Shown here one piece after another: positions 15,901 through 22,942 of a stretch of 27,752 nt of DNA. The stretch comes from a virus. The translations under genes were made by a program, and so were the position numbers. How positions within the stretch are numbered: position 1 is the stretch's first letter; every line of letters begins with the position of its first letter. Location of the stretch: the IMG/VR virus record IMGVR_UViG_3300032308_001479, positions 1 to 27,752 of that record; one strand, given 5' to 3'. The notes beneath the pieces were generated by a model. That model did not search any database. It saw only the letters and a list, made by a program, of their open reading frames with translations, and was not told where the DNA came from.

Positions 15901-18176
15901 AAGAATTTGTCAAGCCAGTAACAGATGCTCTATCTGGTTTATCTGAAATTAGATCTAATTTAATTTCAACAAAAATTGGACTAACTACACCAATTCAAGA
16001 TTTAATAAAAATAATAGATCCGTCAGATCCAAAAGGCAAGAGAACGCTTTTAGCATTAAGGTCTGCGTATAATCCAGAATTTGCAAATCCTACTGGAACG
16101 TTTACGGTTAGTGAATATATAACACAATTAGTTGCTTCTTTATGGCGAGGAGACAGAGACTTACAAAAAGCAAACTTGTCTGGCAGAAATCTTGTTGACT
16201 CAGGAACTTCAGGCGTATACGACTTAGCTTCTGGAATGAGAAATCTGTCTACCTCAATGCCATCAATGCAAGAGCAGGCTGCTATTAATTTACTAGGTGT
16301 AAAGGGCGGGGCAAAAAGATGGTTTGCTGAAACAACAGCACCAATTGCACAATCAATGACACCAGCACAATACCATGATGCAATTATAAAAGAAATTAAC
16401 AGACAAATTCCATTGGTAGAAGAAGCCATAGCATCATTTAAACTAACTGATCCAGATGAAATACAAGCTTATGCAAATCTGATAGATAGACTAAAAGCTG
16501 GAGCAGCACCAGGAGTAGATTGGTCGCCATTTCAATCAATGGCAGCAAGCGTTGTTCCAGCACCAGTAAAAATACCAACTCCAGCAGCACTTGCTAAAAA
16601 GGCTGAAGAATTAGAATTAAGAAAGAGGCAGTCTGGTCATGCTGTAGGATTTTCTGACCTATCGTTTAAAGAGCGAATTGATGGATATGCTAAGGGTGGA
16701 CCAGTAGGACATAAGCACAATAACTCAAATGGAAACTTCTTTAGTAGATTTAATCCAGTAAATGCAATATCATCCATGTTCAGTGGTATGTTTAATGTTG
16801 GTGCCTCTAAGGCTTTTAATACAAGCACTAATATTAAGTCTCAAATAACTCAGCAGGAAAAAGACTACATGGCTCTGAAAACTGGTCAAATACTTTCTGG
16901 GTATACCTCTGCGTTTAATTTAAAGAATAAGACAAGTCCAGAAATATTTGGTAGTAAAAAGCTAGGAACAGCAGCAGATATACTTGGGGTTTTGCCAGGA
17001 CTTGGTGTGGCAGGAAAACTTGGAATTAGTGCTAAAAAAGCTGTTGTTCCAAAAACTACAGCTTATGCACAACAACCAATGTCAGGAGCAAAAGCTTTTG
17101 GTCCATATGATGCTGAACCCATATTAAGATATGTAGAAAGACCTACTAGTTCAAACAACAGAGGAATGAGTCATGTTTTACATAAAGGTGTTTTTGGAGA
17201 AGATGCTGGAACATTCTTTAGAGCATTAAGCGATTATGACATGGCAGAAATTGCTGGGTATGTAAGAGTTCCAAATCCTAATATAGTTAAATTTGATGAT
17301 GCATATAGGGCTCAATTCGCAGATGTACCACACATAGTTGATAAAACTGTAGAGACTAAATGGTCAAGTCTTGCAAGAAGATGGAAGCCAGAAGCTGCAC
17401 AAATATTCCCTAGAGGTGTAAGAGGACCAGAGTTAGGATCAGAGGCATCATTACCGTATCTTGATGTAGATCCAGCATTGCCTATCGGTGGATCCTGGAT
17501 TCCAGATGCTGTAAAATCAATAACAAAAGAGATAGAGTTTGCAAAAGAAATAGCAGCAAGAGGTGGTACTAGCGGTGGACAAAATAGAGCTGTTGCAAGA
17601 ATAATAGTTGACCCTATGGTCCAAGGACTAGCTGACTTTAGATCTCTACTTCCTGGCCATAATGCAAGCCACTTTAATCCTAACTATACAGAAGGAGCGA
17701 TAGCACCATTTACTAGATATATATTAGAGGGAATTAAAAAGAATGCATACGGATATACAGATGAAGCAAAAAATGTTACTCACTTAATAGATGAATATAT
17801 TTTTAGAGCAGTACAAACATCACCTTATGCACAATTTTTAGCTCGTGATTTGCCTGAAAGATTTGGCAAATATGGCAAGTATGACGAACTGCTTCCTATA
17901 GTTAAAAAAGCAAAGGGGGGAATGGTTAACTACAAACTTCCATCATATGAGGTTGGATCACCTTACATCCCTGAAGATCAGATTGCACAACTTCACAAAG
18001 GTGAGCGTGTCCTTACTGCACAAGAAAACAAGAACTTCTCAAGTACTGGACCTGTTACAAACAATATTACAATCAACGGTGCTGATAAAGATCCTAAGCA
18101 AATAGCACAAGAGGTTATGCTACAATTAGAAAGAATGCAAAGCAAAAATAACAAGACGAATTTGGTGGGAAGATAA
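9978..18176 (+). CDS. Tail tape measure protein, very large, with embedded extra domains
   Basis: A 2732-residue tape measure protein, the internal ruler of the tail that is ejected ahead of DNA. Residues about 185-480 are a TP901-type core (QLMVGFTIPLMAVGSAAAKT, then DDMSTAIPKAAPVVQQLGGD). A hydrophobic segment lies at about 541-575 and a glycine-rich one at about 1188-1245. Charged coiled coils are at about 851-968 and 1541-1650. Four modules of the form AKGG...TSDS-P...GE-VI occur at 667-703, 1777-1822, 2237-2244 (partial) and 2644-2684. Between the last three lie a kinase-like region (about 1955-2100) and an unrecognised region (about 2370-2630). The C-terminal module SPYIPEDQIAQLHKGERVLT is a common tape measure ending. 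AAAGAGGTG precedes ATG 9978. Its stop overlaps the next start (TAATG). At the usual 0.15 nm per residue, a fully measured tail would be up to about 410 nm, less if the extra domains do not count. Confidence 0.9.
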   Translation: MADVQSNIQVSIDTTQALASIKNLQRQISAFHTSMAQSGAAANSVTAQMQQNLINSINATGKFSAQMRTIKTTTESFTDSLEKNKFSLGEYFRYAGGASKTFGRLFKTEFETINKVARENVKDLQTQYIKMGRDANGAMRAISVRPLSLDMNDLATKTMIASERQALLNQLLKQGSTNLLNFGKNTQWAGRQLMVGFTIPLMAVGSAAAKTFMDMETQAIRFKKVYGDLFTPSSETKAALEGITELGKEFTKYGIAVSSTVGLAAEAAAAGFKGLDLQRQTTAATKLSILGQVESQKALETTIALQNAFAMSSDNLAESIDFLNAVENQTVLSLDDMSTAIPKAAPVVQQLGGDVKDLAFLMTAMKEGGINASEGANALKSGLASLINPTGKANDMLLSFGINAKKIVENNRGNLKKTVIDFASALNELDPLNRAQVIEQMFGKFQFARLSTLFANVTKDGTQAARVLDLASASVQDLAAMSEKELGMTAESAMNKFKGAVENLKLSLVPVGEEFLKAVTPVAEFVTKILEKFNGLSDGTKKIIVTITAIVAGLGPVFLMTFGLLANGLANIIKGFTFLKTIFNKTGQSSATLGTEVKYMTLEQRNAAAVAASLDQVHKTLAQTFTAEASAVDALTRAYHRSIAAQRGFIPTSAPVGRGPVKTKGKFANGGIIVGPGGPTSDSVPIMASNGEAIISAAVVKKYPEMVSNFISGNIPGFRRSGIIGPKTVASHIEGFTPAQLTTTLSDPIMQRVLSVLPDVGVSIQRLSTTADGMVAVSRTIETSLRGLSNSLLENNIQDVTAIGTGEFAGTTTQTSSERNFMLNSAGIAGEPITFEQAQEASTKAQSYVDRPSKNETDNTKAQKEEAKKLVQEQLDFEKSLVGLSQQEVEARKTDFTKTKSTQALEYTLMQKGLSAEEASTLAKQKIAEAEKATLRLVEEARTDLEKRKIKEAAYKATLLKEMGAVAGYDEKNTKTDVFNRTQLNAVPRDMAKGQVQFGTPYKPGQEVPKDAAVFGSGKSFMGLSGKRVKRNQSAVVDASVRDDYYDDRGKIKALFKRGSKDGTEYTRGVKTSTKDPYETSLDRSSPHPLAATHGKEDGVAYQTAKEKAINKTKEKGTQSGKPRRVATRAQGPAPIGPDAPSGTGFLPIVAPLTDAESRREDKKKKAANKKNKLLSAGRKMNSLSGGMGLLGANMAMSALPDFAGKGLAQGALTGANLGMMFGPQGMAIGAGLGAISSAISELINKQKQLKAVTEATFKSSADVATFFGNAVVDTTLKVGAFSTTMTSLSNSANKTSQSFGFTNEELARFNKLIQDLPENNPLKTVVEGLANEDNPEKINELAKAFITTQVAMGQLKPDQAQKTLDLILASSGHLSMVGSSFINLTTQVQAISLTLQSAATNSKLLGDTLIQLVGAAANSSSLAQMKLIIDGIGQSGLSTARALDAMYSAFLRVGNKDAANGVKVLRGVAGITEDEVAFIMGAAAKGFNAKVTKDTNVKQLMKDAEAAVVAYDKASAAADKARDYTKTKAYKNQQEEMSGTKKQIDLLKKKKKLIDDQIKQQEKITNELKRQNDFLNTQRSLDQQIVEAKIKGNYIEAASLLAEKQQNAVEFNKETAISILKSQSDKIQEQIDALEANNQKVVDAINKGTADAAANADRIVAAVNNIKPGSITGPATSPTNPADANKVGGPSIAATDIDPKTGERVMSKYGLNEPLSKLRGGAGAWKVGDIVKIGPGLDVLGLQSADPLKPILSGSVKITKIDATRGQFYYEPVIKKAKGGIVKQFNPGGKVLGPGTSTSDSIPALLSDGEYVIKASSVAKYGTETMDALNAGRFADGGLASRPKYGKKQNWFQRYVSSLSGMPGAEMFGTAALLRKFAGQSKKGDNLSAATMPLNFMGMGAGRSLFLGMPRGIKALEEARKAEQTMKAIDAATKTGKFKNLPITQLGKQLEATVGKSFPVKGIGGLYEGADGTKEFVKPVTDALSGLSEIRSNLISTKIGLTTPIQDLIKIIDPSDPKGKRTLLALRSAYNPEFANPTGTFTVSEYITQLVASLWRGDRDLQKANLSGRNLVDSGTSGVYDLASGMRNLSTSMPSMQEQAAINLLGVKGGAKRWFAETTAPIAQSMTPAQYHDAIIKEINRQIPLVEEAIASFKLTDPDEIQAYANLIDRLKAGAAPGVDWSPFQSMAASVVPAPVKIPTPAALAKKAEELELRKRQSGHAVGFSDLSFKERIDGYAKGGPVGHKHNNSNGNFFSRFNPVNAISSMFSGMFNVGASKAFNTSTNIKSQITQQEKDYMALKTGQILSGYTSAFNLKNKTSPEIFGSKKLGTAADILGVLPGLGVAGKLGISAKKAVVPKTTAYAQQPMSGAKAFGPYDAEPILRYVERPTSSNNRGMSHVLHKGVFGEDAGTFFRALSDYDMAEIAGYVRVPNPNIVKFDDAYRAQFADVPHIVDKTVETKWSSLARRWKPEAAQIFPRGVRGPELGSEASLPYLDVDPALPIGGSWIPDAVKSITKEIEFAKEIAARGGTSGGQNRAVARIIVDPMVQGLADFRSLLPGHNASHFNPNYTEGAIAPFTRYILEGIKKNAYGYTDEAKNVTHLIDEYIFRAVQTSPYAQFLARDLPERFGKYGKYDELLPIVKKAKGGMVNYKLPSYEVGSPYIPEDQIAQLHKGERVLTAQENKNFSSTGPVTNNITINGADKDPKQIAQEVMLQLERMQSKNNKTNLVGR
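11598..11702 (+). other. Hydrophobic, probable membrane-spanning segment in the tape measure protein
   Basis: Residues about 541-575, including IIVTITAIVAGLGPVFLMTF, are long and apolar enough to span a membrane, perhaps helping form the DNA channel through the host membrane on ejection. The role is inferred from other tape measure proteins. Confidence 0.6.
11976..12086 (+). repeat. Tape measure repeat module 1
   Basis: Residues 667-703, with FANGGI, GPGGPTSDSVPIMASNGEA and a KKY ending. It shares the GG, TSDS-(V/I)-P and GE-(A/Y)-(I/V)-I pattern with module 2 and precedes the long coiled-coil middle of the protein. Confidence 0.7.
15306..15443 (+). repeat. Tape measure repeat module 2
   Basis: Residues 1777-1822: KAKGGIV, GPGTSTSDSIPALLSDGEYV and an AKY ending. 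It lies directly before the kinase-like region. Confidence 0.7.
15840..16260 (+). other. Kinase-like domain inside the tape measure protein (HipA / PI3-4-kinase-like signature)
   Basis: Residues about 1955-2095 show motifs in the order of small HipA/PI-kinase-like folds. There is a glycine-rich loop GIGGLYEG (1963-1970), Lys1979 in EFVKP, and Glu1990 in a helix followed by KIGLTTPI. Then come GDRDLQKAN (2058-2066), resembling a catalytic loop with Asp2059/Asp2061 and Asn2066, and VYDLA with Asp2082 at the metal-binding aspartate position. Each motif is short and the match is by eye; the region is compact for such a fold. If real, it would enter the host or periplasm with the tape measure protein. 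Confidence 0.38.
16686..16709 (+). repeat. Tape measure repeat module 3 (partial)
   Basis: Residues 2237-2244, YAKGGPVG, correspond to the first part of modules 2 and 4 only; the TSDS and GE parts are missing. It separates the kinase-like region from the next domain. Confidence 0.5.
17085..17898 (+). other. Unrecognised globular domain near the C-terminus of the tape measure protein
   Basis: Residues about 2370-2640 look like a folded alpha/beta domain rather than ruler helix. It has aromatic, histidine and tryptophan-containing stretches such as MSHVLHKGVFGEDAGTFFRA, ETKWSSLARRWKPEAAQIF and RSLLPGHNASHFNPNYTEG. I do not recognise the family. It is bounded by modules 3 and 4. Confidence 0.45.
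17907..18029 (+). repeat. Tape measure repeat module 4 (C-terminal type)
   Basis: Residues 2644-2684: KAKGGMV, then YEVGSPYIPEDQIAQLHKGE and RVLTAQEN. This version, with a 'Y..G.PYIP.DQ.A.LHKGE' pattern, is a common ending of Gram-positive phage tape measure proteins. Confidence 0.65.
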
Positions 18177-18649
18177 TGGCATATTTAATTGATGCGGGTA
18201 TACAGGTCTCTCTTAATGGCACCACCTGGTATAAGCTAACAGATCATAATAGAGAACCTATTGGTTTTTCTACAGAATTAATTGAAACACAATCACGTAT
18301 GGCCAATGGAAAAATGAGAAAATATGTAGTTGCTCAAAAAAATAACATATCATGTTCTTGGAAATATGTACCCTCAAAGCAGGCTGAGTGTGTTGATGGT
18401 TTCTATAGTGCTGCCTGGCTTGAGTCATTTTATAAGTCTAATGTAGGAATACCCATTTACTTGAAGGTTGTGTCTTCAGAGCTTGATCCAGACGCAGCTA
18501 TTGGAGTAGTGCCATCTGGAACGTTTGCCACAGCACAGACTGGATCTAAAACATATAGCGTATTTATGAGTGATTTTACTAAAACTATTATTAATAGAAC
18601 AAAGATTTCAGACTACGTAGACATGAGCATTGAGTTTACGGAGATATAA
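18176..18649 (+). CDS. Tail protein following the tape measure gene (possible distal tail / tube-like protein)
   Basis: A 157-residue protein, probably one beta domain: YLIDAGIQVSLNGTTWYKLT, a SCSWKYVPSKQAECVDGFYS stretch, and a C-terminal YVDMSIEFTEI strand. Position directly after the tape measure gene and before the hub is that of the distal tail protein, which forms the ring linking tube and baseplate. It is shorter than most such proteins and may be only the tube-like ring domain. Start and stop both overlap neighbours as TAATG, so it is translated in step with the tape measure and hub genes. No motif proves the role. Confidence 0.55.
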   Translation: MAYLIDAGIQVSLNGTTWYKLTDHNREPIGFSTELIETQSRMANGKMRKYVVAQKNNISCSWKYVPSKQAECVDGFYSAAWLESFYKSNVGIPIYLKVVSSELDPDAAIGVVPSGTFATAQTGSKTYSVFMSDFTKTIINRTKISDYVDMSIEFTEI

Positions 18650-21600
18650 TGCTTAGTAATGTTAGCTCATCTGTTTTTACAAACTCAGAATCTATTGATC
18701 TTGTTCCCGTAGTTTCTGCTGAGTGGAATCATAATTTATTTAGTTCACCTTATATTACGACTGCTGGCATAGGAACAAAAATCTCTGGAACTCCAACAGT
18801 TGCGTATACTGACGCAACAACTGCGGAAAAAAAGGAAAACTTTACAACTAAAAAGTTTACAATGTCAAACGGTACTGGATCAGCAGAATACACAGTATCT
18901 GGGTTATCTGGATTAGCATATAAAGTAATAACATATGTAAAAACCAATAGTGCTTCTCCAGTAATGATTAGCACATATGCAAAAGGATCTGGATCACAGG
19001 TTGGTTCTGAGCAGGCAGAGGCTACATCATTAAAGTGGACAAAGATAGTAACTTATGTGGGATCAAGAGAAAACATTAGTTCATTTACTTATAAGATTGT
19101 AGCAAATAGTTTTGCTGAAGAACAGAATAATGCTACAGTCTTTTTTACATTGCCAGAAATTTATGAGACAACTATATTTGATTATAAAAATGGATCATTG
19201 TTTCCAACAGATAGTGTTTTTTCATATTTTAGGCCAGGTGAATCATATGTGGCTTCAGGCAATGCTAGCTGCTCTTTTCCTTCAAGATATAGAAGAATTG
19301 CTTCACGGGTTAGAAAATCAGAAACAGAAAACACTATATTGACTACCACGTTTGTTGGCAACAAGTATATGCCAGTAACACCAATTATTCAAAACCCAAG
19401 CTTCTTCTTAGCGTCTCCAGGGTACAATCCAGATATACCTAATACTACAGGCAAAGGAACAGTTTTAAAGAATGCACTTCCTACAGACATTAACCCATAT
19501 AAATATTTTGTTTCTGATCCTGCAATCACTAGCCCTTCATACAACCCAAGCATTACGGCTATTTATGAAAAAGGTTTGGTGACTAATAAATTAGTAATAA
19601 AATTTAACACTTTAATGACAATTCCAACTTTCAACCTATATATAAATGGATCACTAGTTACTGCTACTGTAACAACTGCAGCAACACCACCAGTAACATC
19701 TACAACAACAAGCTTATCACCTTTAGCAAATAGCGATTCAGATAATACTGGAGTTATTGTTTTATATTGGACTGGTACTAACTGGACAACAACACCATGG
19801 TCTGCATCAGATATGCCAAAGTTTGCAATAGATGGGTCATTAAATAAGACAACAACAGTTAACAAAATTAGGATTACACAGATAAGTCAGTCGGTTAATT
19901 CTGCATTTACACATCTTTCTGAAAGTACTTCAGCATCTACAGACTTAAAAAGAATGCACCTAATAGAAATATCTCCTAGACTTGAAATTGACTTATCAGA
20001 TTTTGTTTCTGGATTAGAATTAGAAAAATCTTTAGATGGATCAAATACAGTCTTGCCAATATCTTCAATGAATTCCAACGATGTTCGCATAACATTTTCT
20101 GGAATACCAGCAACTAAGAATGGATCTATTGTTCCCATTTTTTCAAACCAAAGCGATAACTCTTTAACAATTCTTTCTAATATGCTAAGAAATAACATTA
20201 AGTTTTATGTTAATTTTCACTTACGTAATAGTACAGTTATTGGAACATTGCCTACATCTCACTCAAATATATATATACCAGCAGGAATATTTTACTCAGA
20301 CTCTTGGCAAGAAAACGACATTCAAGACGTTATAGTACAGGCATATGATGTATCTAAATACTTGCAATCAATGCCTGCGCCAGATTATGTTGCAAATTTA
20401 AAAACGGTATTTTCAGTAATAACAGATATTCTTGACCTTTCTGGATTTACGGATTATGACTATGACTCACTATACAAGGTCTGTAACAATAAGTCACAAC
20501 CACTTGATATATCCTATTACTATGTTAACTCAAGAGATAAGACACTGATTGATGCCCTTAATGATATTTTTGTTGCCTATCAAATTGGTGCATATATTGA
20601 TGAGTATGGAATAATGAGATTCCTAAGTCTTTTTGACATCCTGTCTAATCCTTCAGCAGGACTTGCTATATCAGAAGCAGACATACAGAAAGATGGAGTT
20701 TCAGTATCTAACCAACAAAAACCAGGAAAGATATCTCTAAGATACCAAACACCAAGAATTAAGCAATCTCCATCTTTGCAAAATGTAAAAGATCTTAATA
20801 TTAAAGACTCTCCATCCTTTATTTATACAACATCTAATGACGTTGTGTGGGAGCAGCAGTCAGCTGAATCTCTTGGTTTTAATTATTTACAAGAAGATAT
20901 GTCGTCTGACTCTAATGTTTTAAGCATTAACAAAAATGATCTACTTGACATATTCCATACTTTTAACATGGATGCTAATGGGTATGTTGCTGTAGAAGGT
21001 GAAATTATGTCTTTTCAGTATAAAGAGTATGAACTTTCTTCTTTGTTAGATGAAGAAAAATTAAAAACTGTATCTATTAAAAATAGCATTGAACTATCAG
21101 CAGCAATATCTAATTTTATTAAAGAAGATGCTTTAAGTCTTAGAACAAATGATACTGAAGAGTTGATTGAGGGAAATAGGCAACCTCAAAATAGTGACAT
21201 ATTGATAACACCTACAGGAAACATAACAAATGTTCAACGTGGAATGTATGGAACATTGCCTGCAAGCCATTCAAGAATAACATCTTTGTCAAGTAAAGGC
21301 CTAGTAGAAAAAACTATTAATAGCTCATTCGCTTTCTCTTCAAGCACTGGTAAGACAACTATAACAAACAATCACGACAATCCTGCCAATACAAATCTTC
21401 CAAATGTTACAAAGATTGGGATAATAAGTCAAGGTAGTGCTAACACAAAAGTTGCCGTATGCCCATCTGCTGAAACAAGCAGATCATATAAGACTTATTC
21501 TGTAAAGTTTGACATTTTAAATCAAGCACAAGCTGCAGCAGGATTGTACATTAATCAAAGCAGCTCAGGATCTAGTGACCCACTCTTTGTAGAGATGATT

Positions 21601-22899
21601 AAGTTTAGTGCTACAAACCCATCTCTTGGTATACCCTATGATCCACCACGCTACAAATATATTATGGCTATCTATGACTCAACCCAACTTTATAGCTATG
21701 CTGATGTAACGGCTCAATGTAACAATGCATTAAACAAGCTGCCAAGAATATTTAAAAACTATCCAAATGCAACAAATGCAAACTTAAAATATGGATATGT
21801 TTTTGATCCAGTGTTTAATTTAAGAGTTGTTCTAAATGAAACTGATGGAAAAGATGGAGAAAACGGTGAGACTAATAATTTAAATACAGCCGTATCTGTT
21901 TTTTTAAACAACATAGAAGTTACAACCTGGCAAGTTCCTGATACATCAACAAGTATCGCAGACTGGAAAGCTACTGAAGTAAATAAACTTTCAAGAGTTA
22001 GACAAAAGCCAACAGTTCCAAATATATACGGAGAGTCAAAGAGTTTTGGATTCTATGCATCAAATGTTCCAAGATCAATACCAGATATTTCTTATCCTGG
22101 ATTGACTAGCTCTGGAGAAGTTATTGCTAATCTAAGAGAAATACATGCAACAGAAAGACCACTAATGTCAAGAAGTGCAGGATATTTTTATCAAGAAACA
22201 GAATTTTTAAATGGCATTGTTCAGAAGCAACCATTGTCTTTAAACTCTTTAACCTATATTATGCAGACTACACCAGAAATTTCAGGAATAAACTATTATG
22301 ATGTTCAATACTCAACTCCAGCAGCATGCTCAGTTGATTATGCAACTATTCATTATGCAGTAGTATATCATCCAGGAAATAGCAAGGAGGAGCAAGCATT
22401 TGCTTTAAAGAAGATAGTAACACAAGAATCTGTTGCATATTCAACACCATTAAATACAGGGTTTAGAGCAAGGATGGCACTAGCCAACAATTCACCACAC
22501 GTAGTTCTTTTAACTAACGAGCCAAATGAAGTTGTTAAGACTAAAGTAAACTTAAAGCTTTGGACCAATGAGATTATAGCAGCTTCTGAGCCAGACATAC
22601 TAGAAGCCTTAATTGATGATTCCAATCAGAATGAGGTTGCTCAGCTTGATTCAGAATGGGTACAGTCAAAATTTGCAGGTGAAAAAATGTTAAAGATTGT
22701 TGAATCAGCATTAGATGGATTTGCTACTACTGTAAGTTTAGAAATTTTTGGAAACCCTTTAGTTCAAATTGGAGATGTGGTCAACCTGTCTTATAATTTA
22801 AACGGCATGGTAAATCAAAAACACGTAGTAACTACAGTATCTCATAGCTTTAGCAATGGGCTAAGCACAACACTAACCATGAGCAGAATTAAGTCATAG
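18649..22899 (+). CDS. Baseplate hub / tail-associated protein with carbohydrate-binding-like insertions
   Basis: A 1416-residue protein. The centre (about residues 560-750) looks like a phage hub (gp27/Tal-like) domain: QDVIVQAYDVSKYLQSMPAP, DALNDIFVAYQIGAYIDEYG, and the C-terminal VVNLSYNLNG with HSFSNGLSTTLTMSRI, typical of hub C-termini. Residues about 25-190 resemble a CBM4/9-like beta-sandwich, with SLKWTKIVTYVGSRENISSF and a FFTLPEIYE ending. Residues about 890-1110 resemble a concanavalin/laminin-G-like lectin fold, with VKFDILNQAQAAAGLYINQS and SVFLNNIEVTTW. It would cap the tail tube and bind cell-surface glycans. No peptidase or muramidase motif is seen. Its start overlaps the preceding stop; a promoter follows its own stop. 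The hub role is likely; the lectin calls are by pattern. Confidence 0.68.
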   Translation: MLSNVSSSVFTNSESIDLVPVVSAEWNHNLFSSPYITTAGIGTKISGTPTVAYTDATTAEKKENFTTKKFTMSNGTGSAEYTVSGLSGLAYKVITYVKTNSASPVMISTYAKGSGSQVGSEQAEATSLKWTKIVTYVGSRENISSFTYKIVANSFAEEQNNATVFFTLPEIYETTIFDYKNGSLFPTDSVFSYFRPGESYVASGNASCSFPSRYRRIASRVRKSETENTILTTTFVGNKYMPVTPIIQNPSFFLASPGYNPDIPNTTGKGTVLKNALPTDINPYKYFVSDPAITSPSYNPSITAIYEKGLVTNKLVIKFNTLMTIPTFNLYINGSLVTATVTTAATPPVTSTTTSLSPLANSDSDNTGVIVLYWTGTNWTTTPWSASDMPKFAIDGSLNKTTTVNKIRITQISQSVNSAFTHLSESTSASTDLKRMHLIEISPRLEIDLSDFVSGLELEKSLDGSNTVLPISSMNSNDVRITFSGIPATKNGSIVPIFSNQSDNSLTILSNMLRNNIKFYVNFHLRNSTVIGTLPTSHSNIYIPAGIFYSDSWQENDIQDVIVQAYDVSKYLQSMPAPDYVANLKTVFSVITDILDLSGFTDYDYDSLYKVCNNKSQPLDISYYYVNSRDKTLIDALNDIFVAYQIGAYIDEYGIMRFLSLFDILSNPSAGLAISEADIQKDGVSVSNQQKPGKISLRYQTPRIKQSPSLQNVKDLNIKDSPSFIYTTSNDVVWEQQSAESLGFNYLQEDMSSDSNVLSINKNDLLDIFHTFNMDANGYVAVEGEIMSFQYKEYELSSLLDEEKLKTVSIKNSIELSAAISNFIKEDALSLRTNDTEELIEGNRQPQNSDILITPTGNITNVQRGMYGTLPASHSRITSLSSKGLVEKTINSSFAFSSSTGKTTITNNHDNPANTNLPNVTKIGIISQGSANTKVAVCPSAETSRSYKTYSVKFDILNQAQAAAGLYINQSSSGSSDPLFVEMIKFSATNPSLGIPYDPPRYKYIMAIYDSTQLYSYADVTAQCNNALNKLPRIFKNYPNATNANLKYGYVFDPVFNLRVVLNETDGKDGENGETNNLNTAVSVFLNNIEVTTWQVPDTSTSIADWKATEVNKLSRVRQKPTVPNIYGESKSFGFYASNVPRSIPDISYPGLTSSGEVIANLREIHATERPLMSRSAGYFYQETEFLNGIVQKQPLSLNSLTYIMQTTPEISGINYYDVQYSTPAACSVDYATIHYAVVYHPGNSKEEQAFALKKIVTQESVAYSTPLNTGFRARMALANNSPHVVLLTNEPNEVVKTKVNLKLWTNEIIAASEPDILEALIDDSNQNEVAQLDSEWVQSKFAGEKMLKIVESALDGFATTVSLEIFGNPLVQIGDVVNLSYNLNGMVNQKHVVTTVSHSFSNGLSTTLTMSRIKS

Positions 22900-22912
22900 C
22901 AGGCCCACGGCG

Positions 22913-22921
22913 TGGTATAAT
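22913..22921 (+). promoter_or_regulatory. Extended -10 promoter for the fibre genes (TGG-TATAAT)
   Basis: TGGTATAAT with a predicted start near 22928. The 15-base leader contains AGGAG (22931-22935), the ribosome binding site for ATG 22943. The element is identical to the one at the protease gene. Confidence 0.75.
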
Positions 22922-22942
22922 TAATAGAATAGGAGACACTAA

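Noticed and set aside
15287-15913. A 208-codon open frame on the minus strand inside the tape measure gene
   Set aside because: No ribosome site or promoter, and its product is a proline/serine-rich mirror of the tape measure codons with no recognisable domain; all other genes are on the plus strand.
22903-22915. CCACG-G-CGTGG palindrome after the hub gene as a terminator
   Set aside because: The one-base loop cannot form and there is no T-run. It overlaps the promoter at 22913, so an operator is possible but unsupported.
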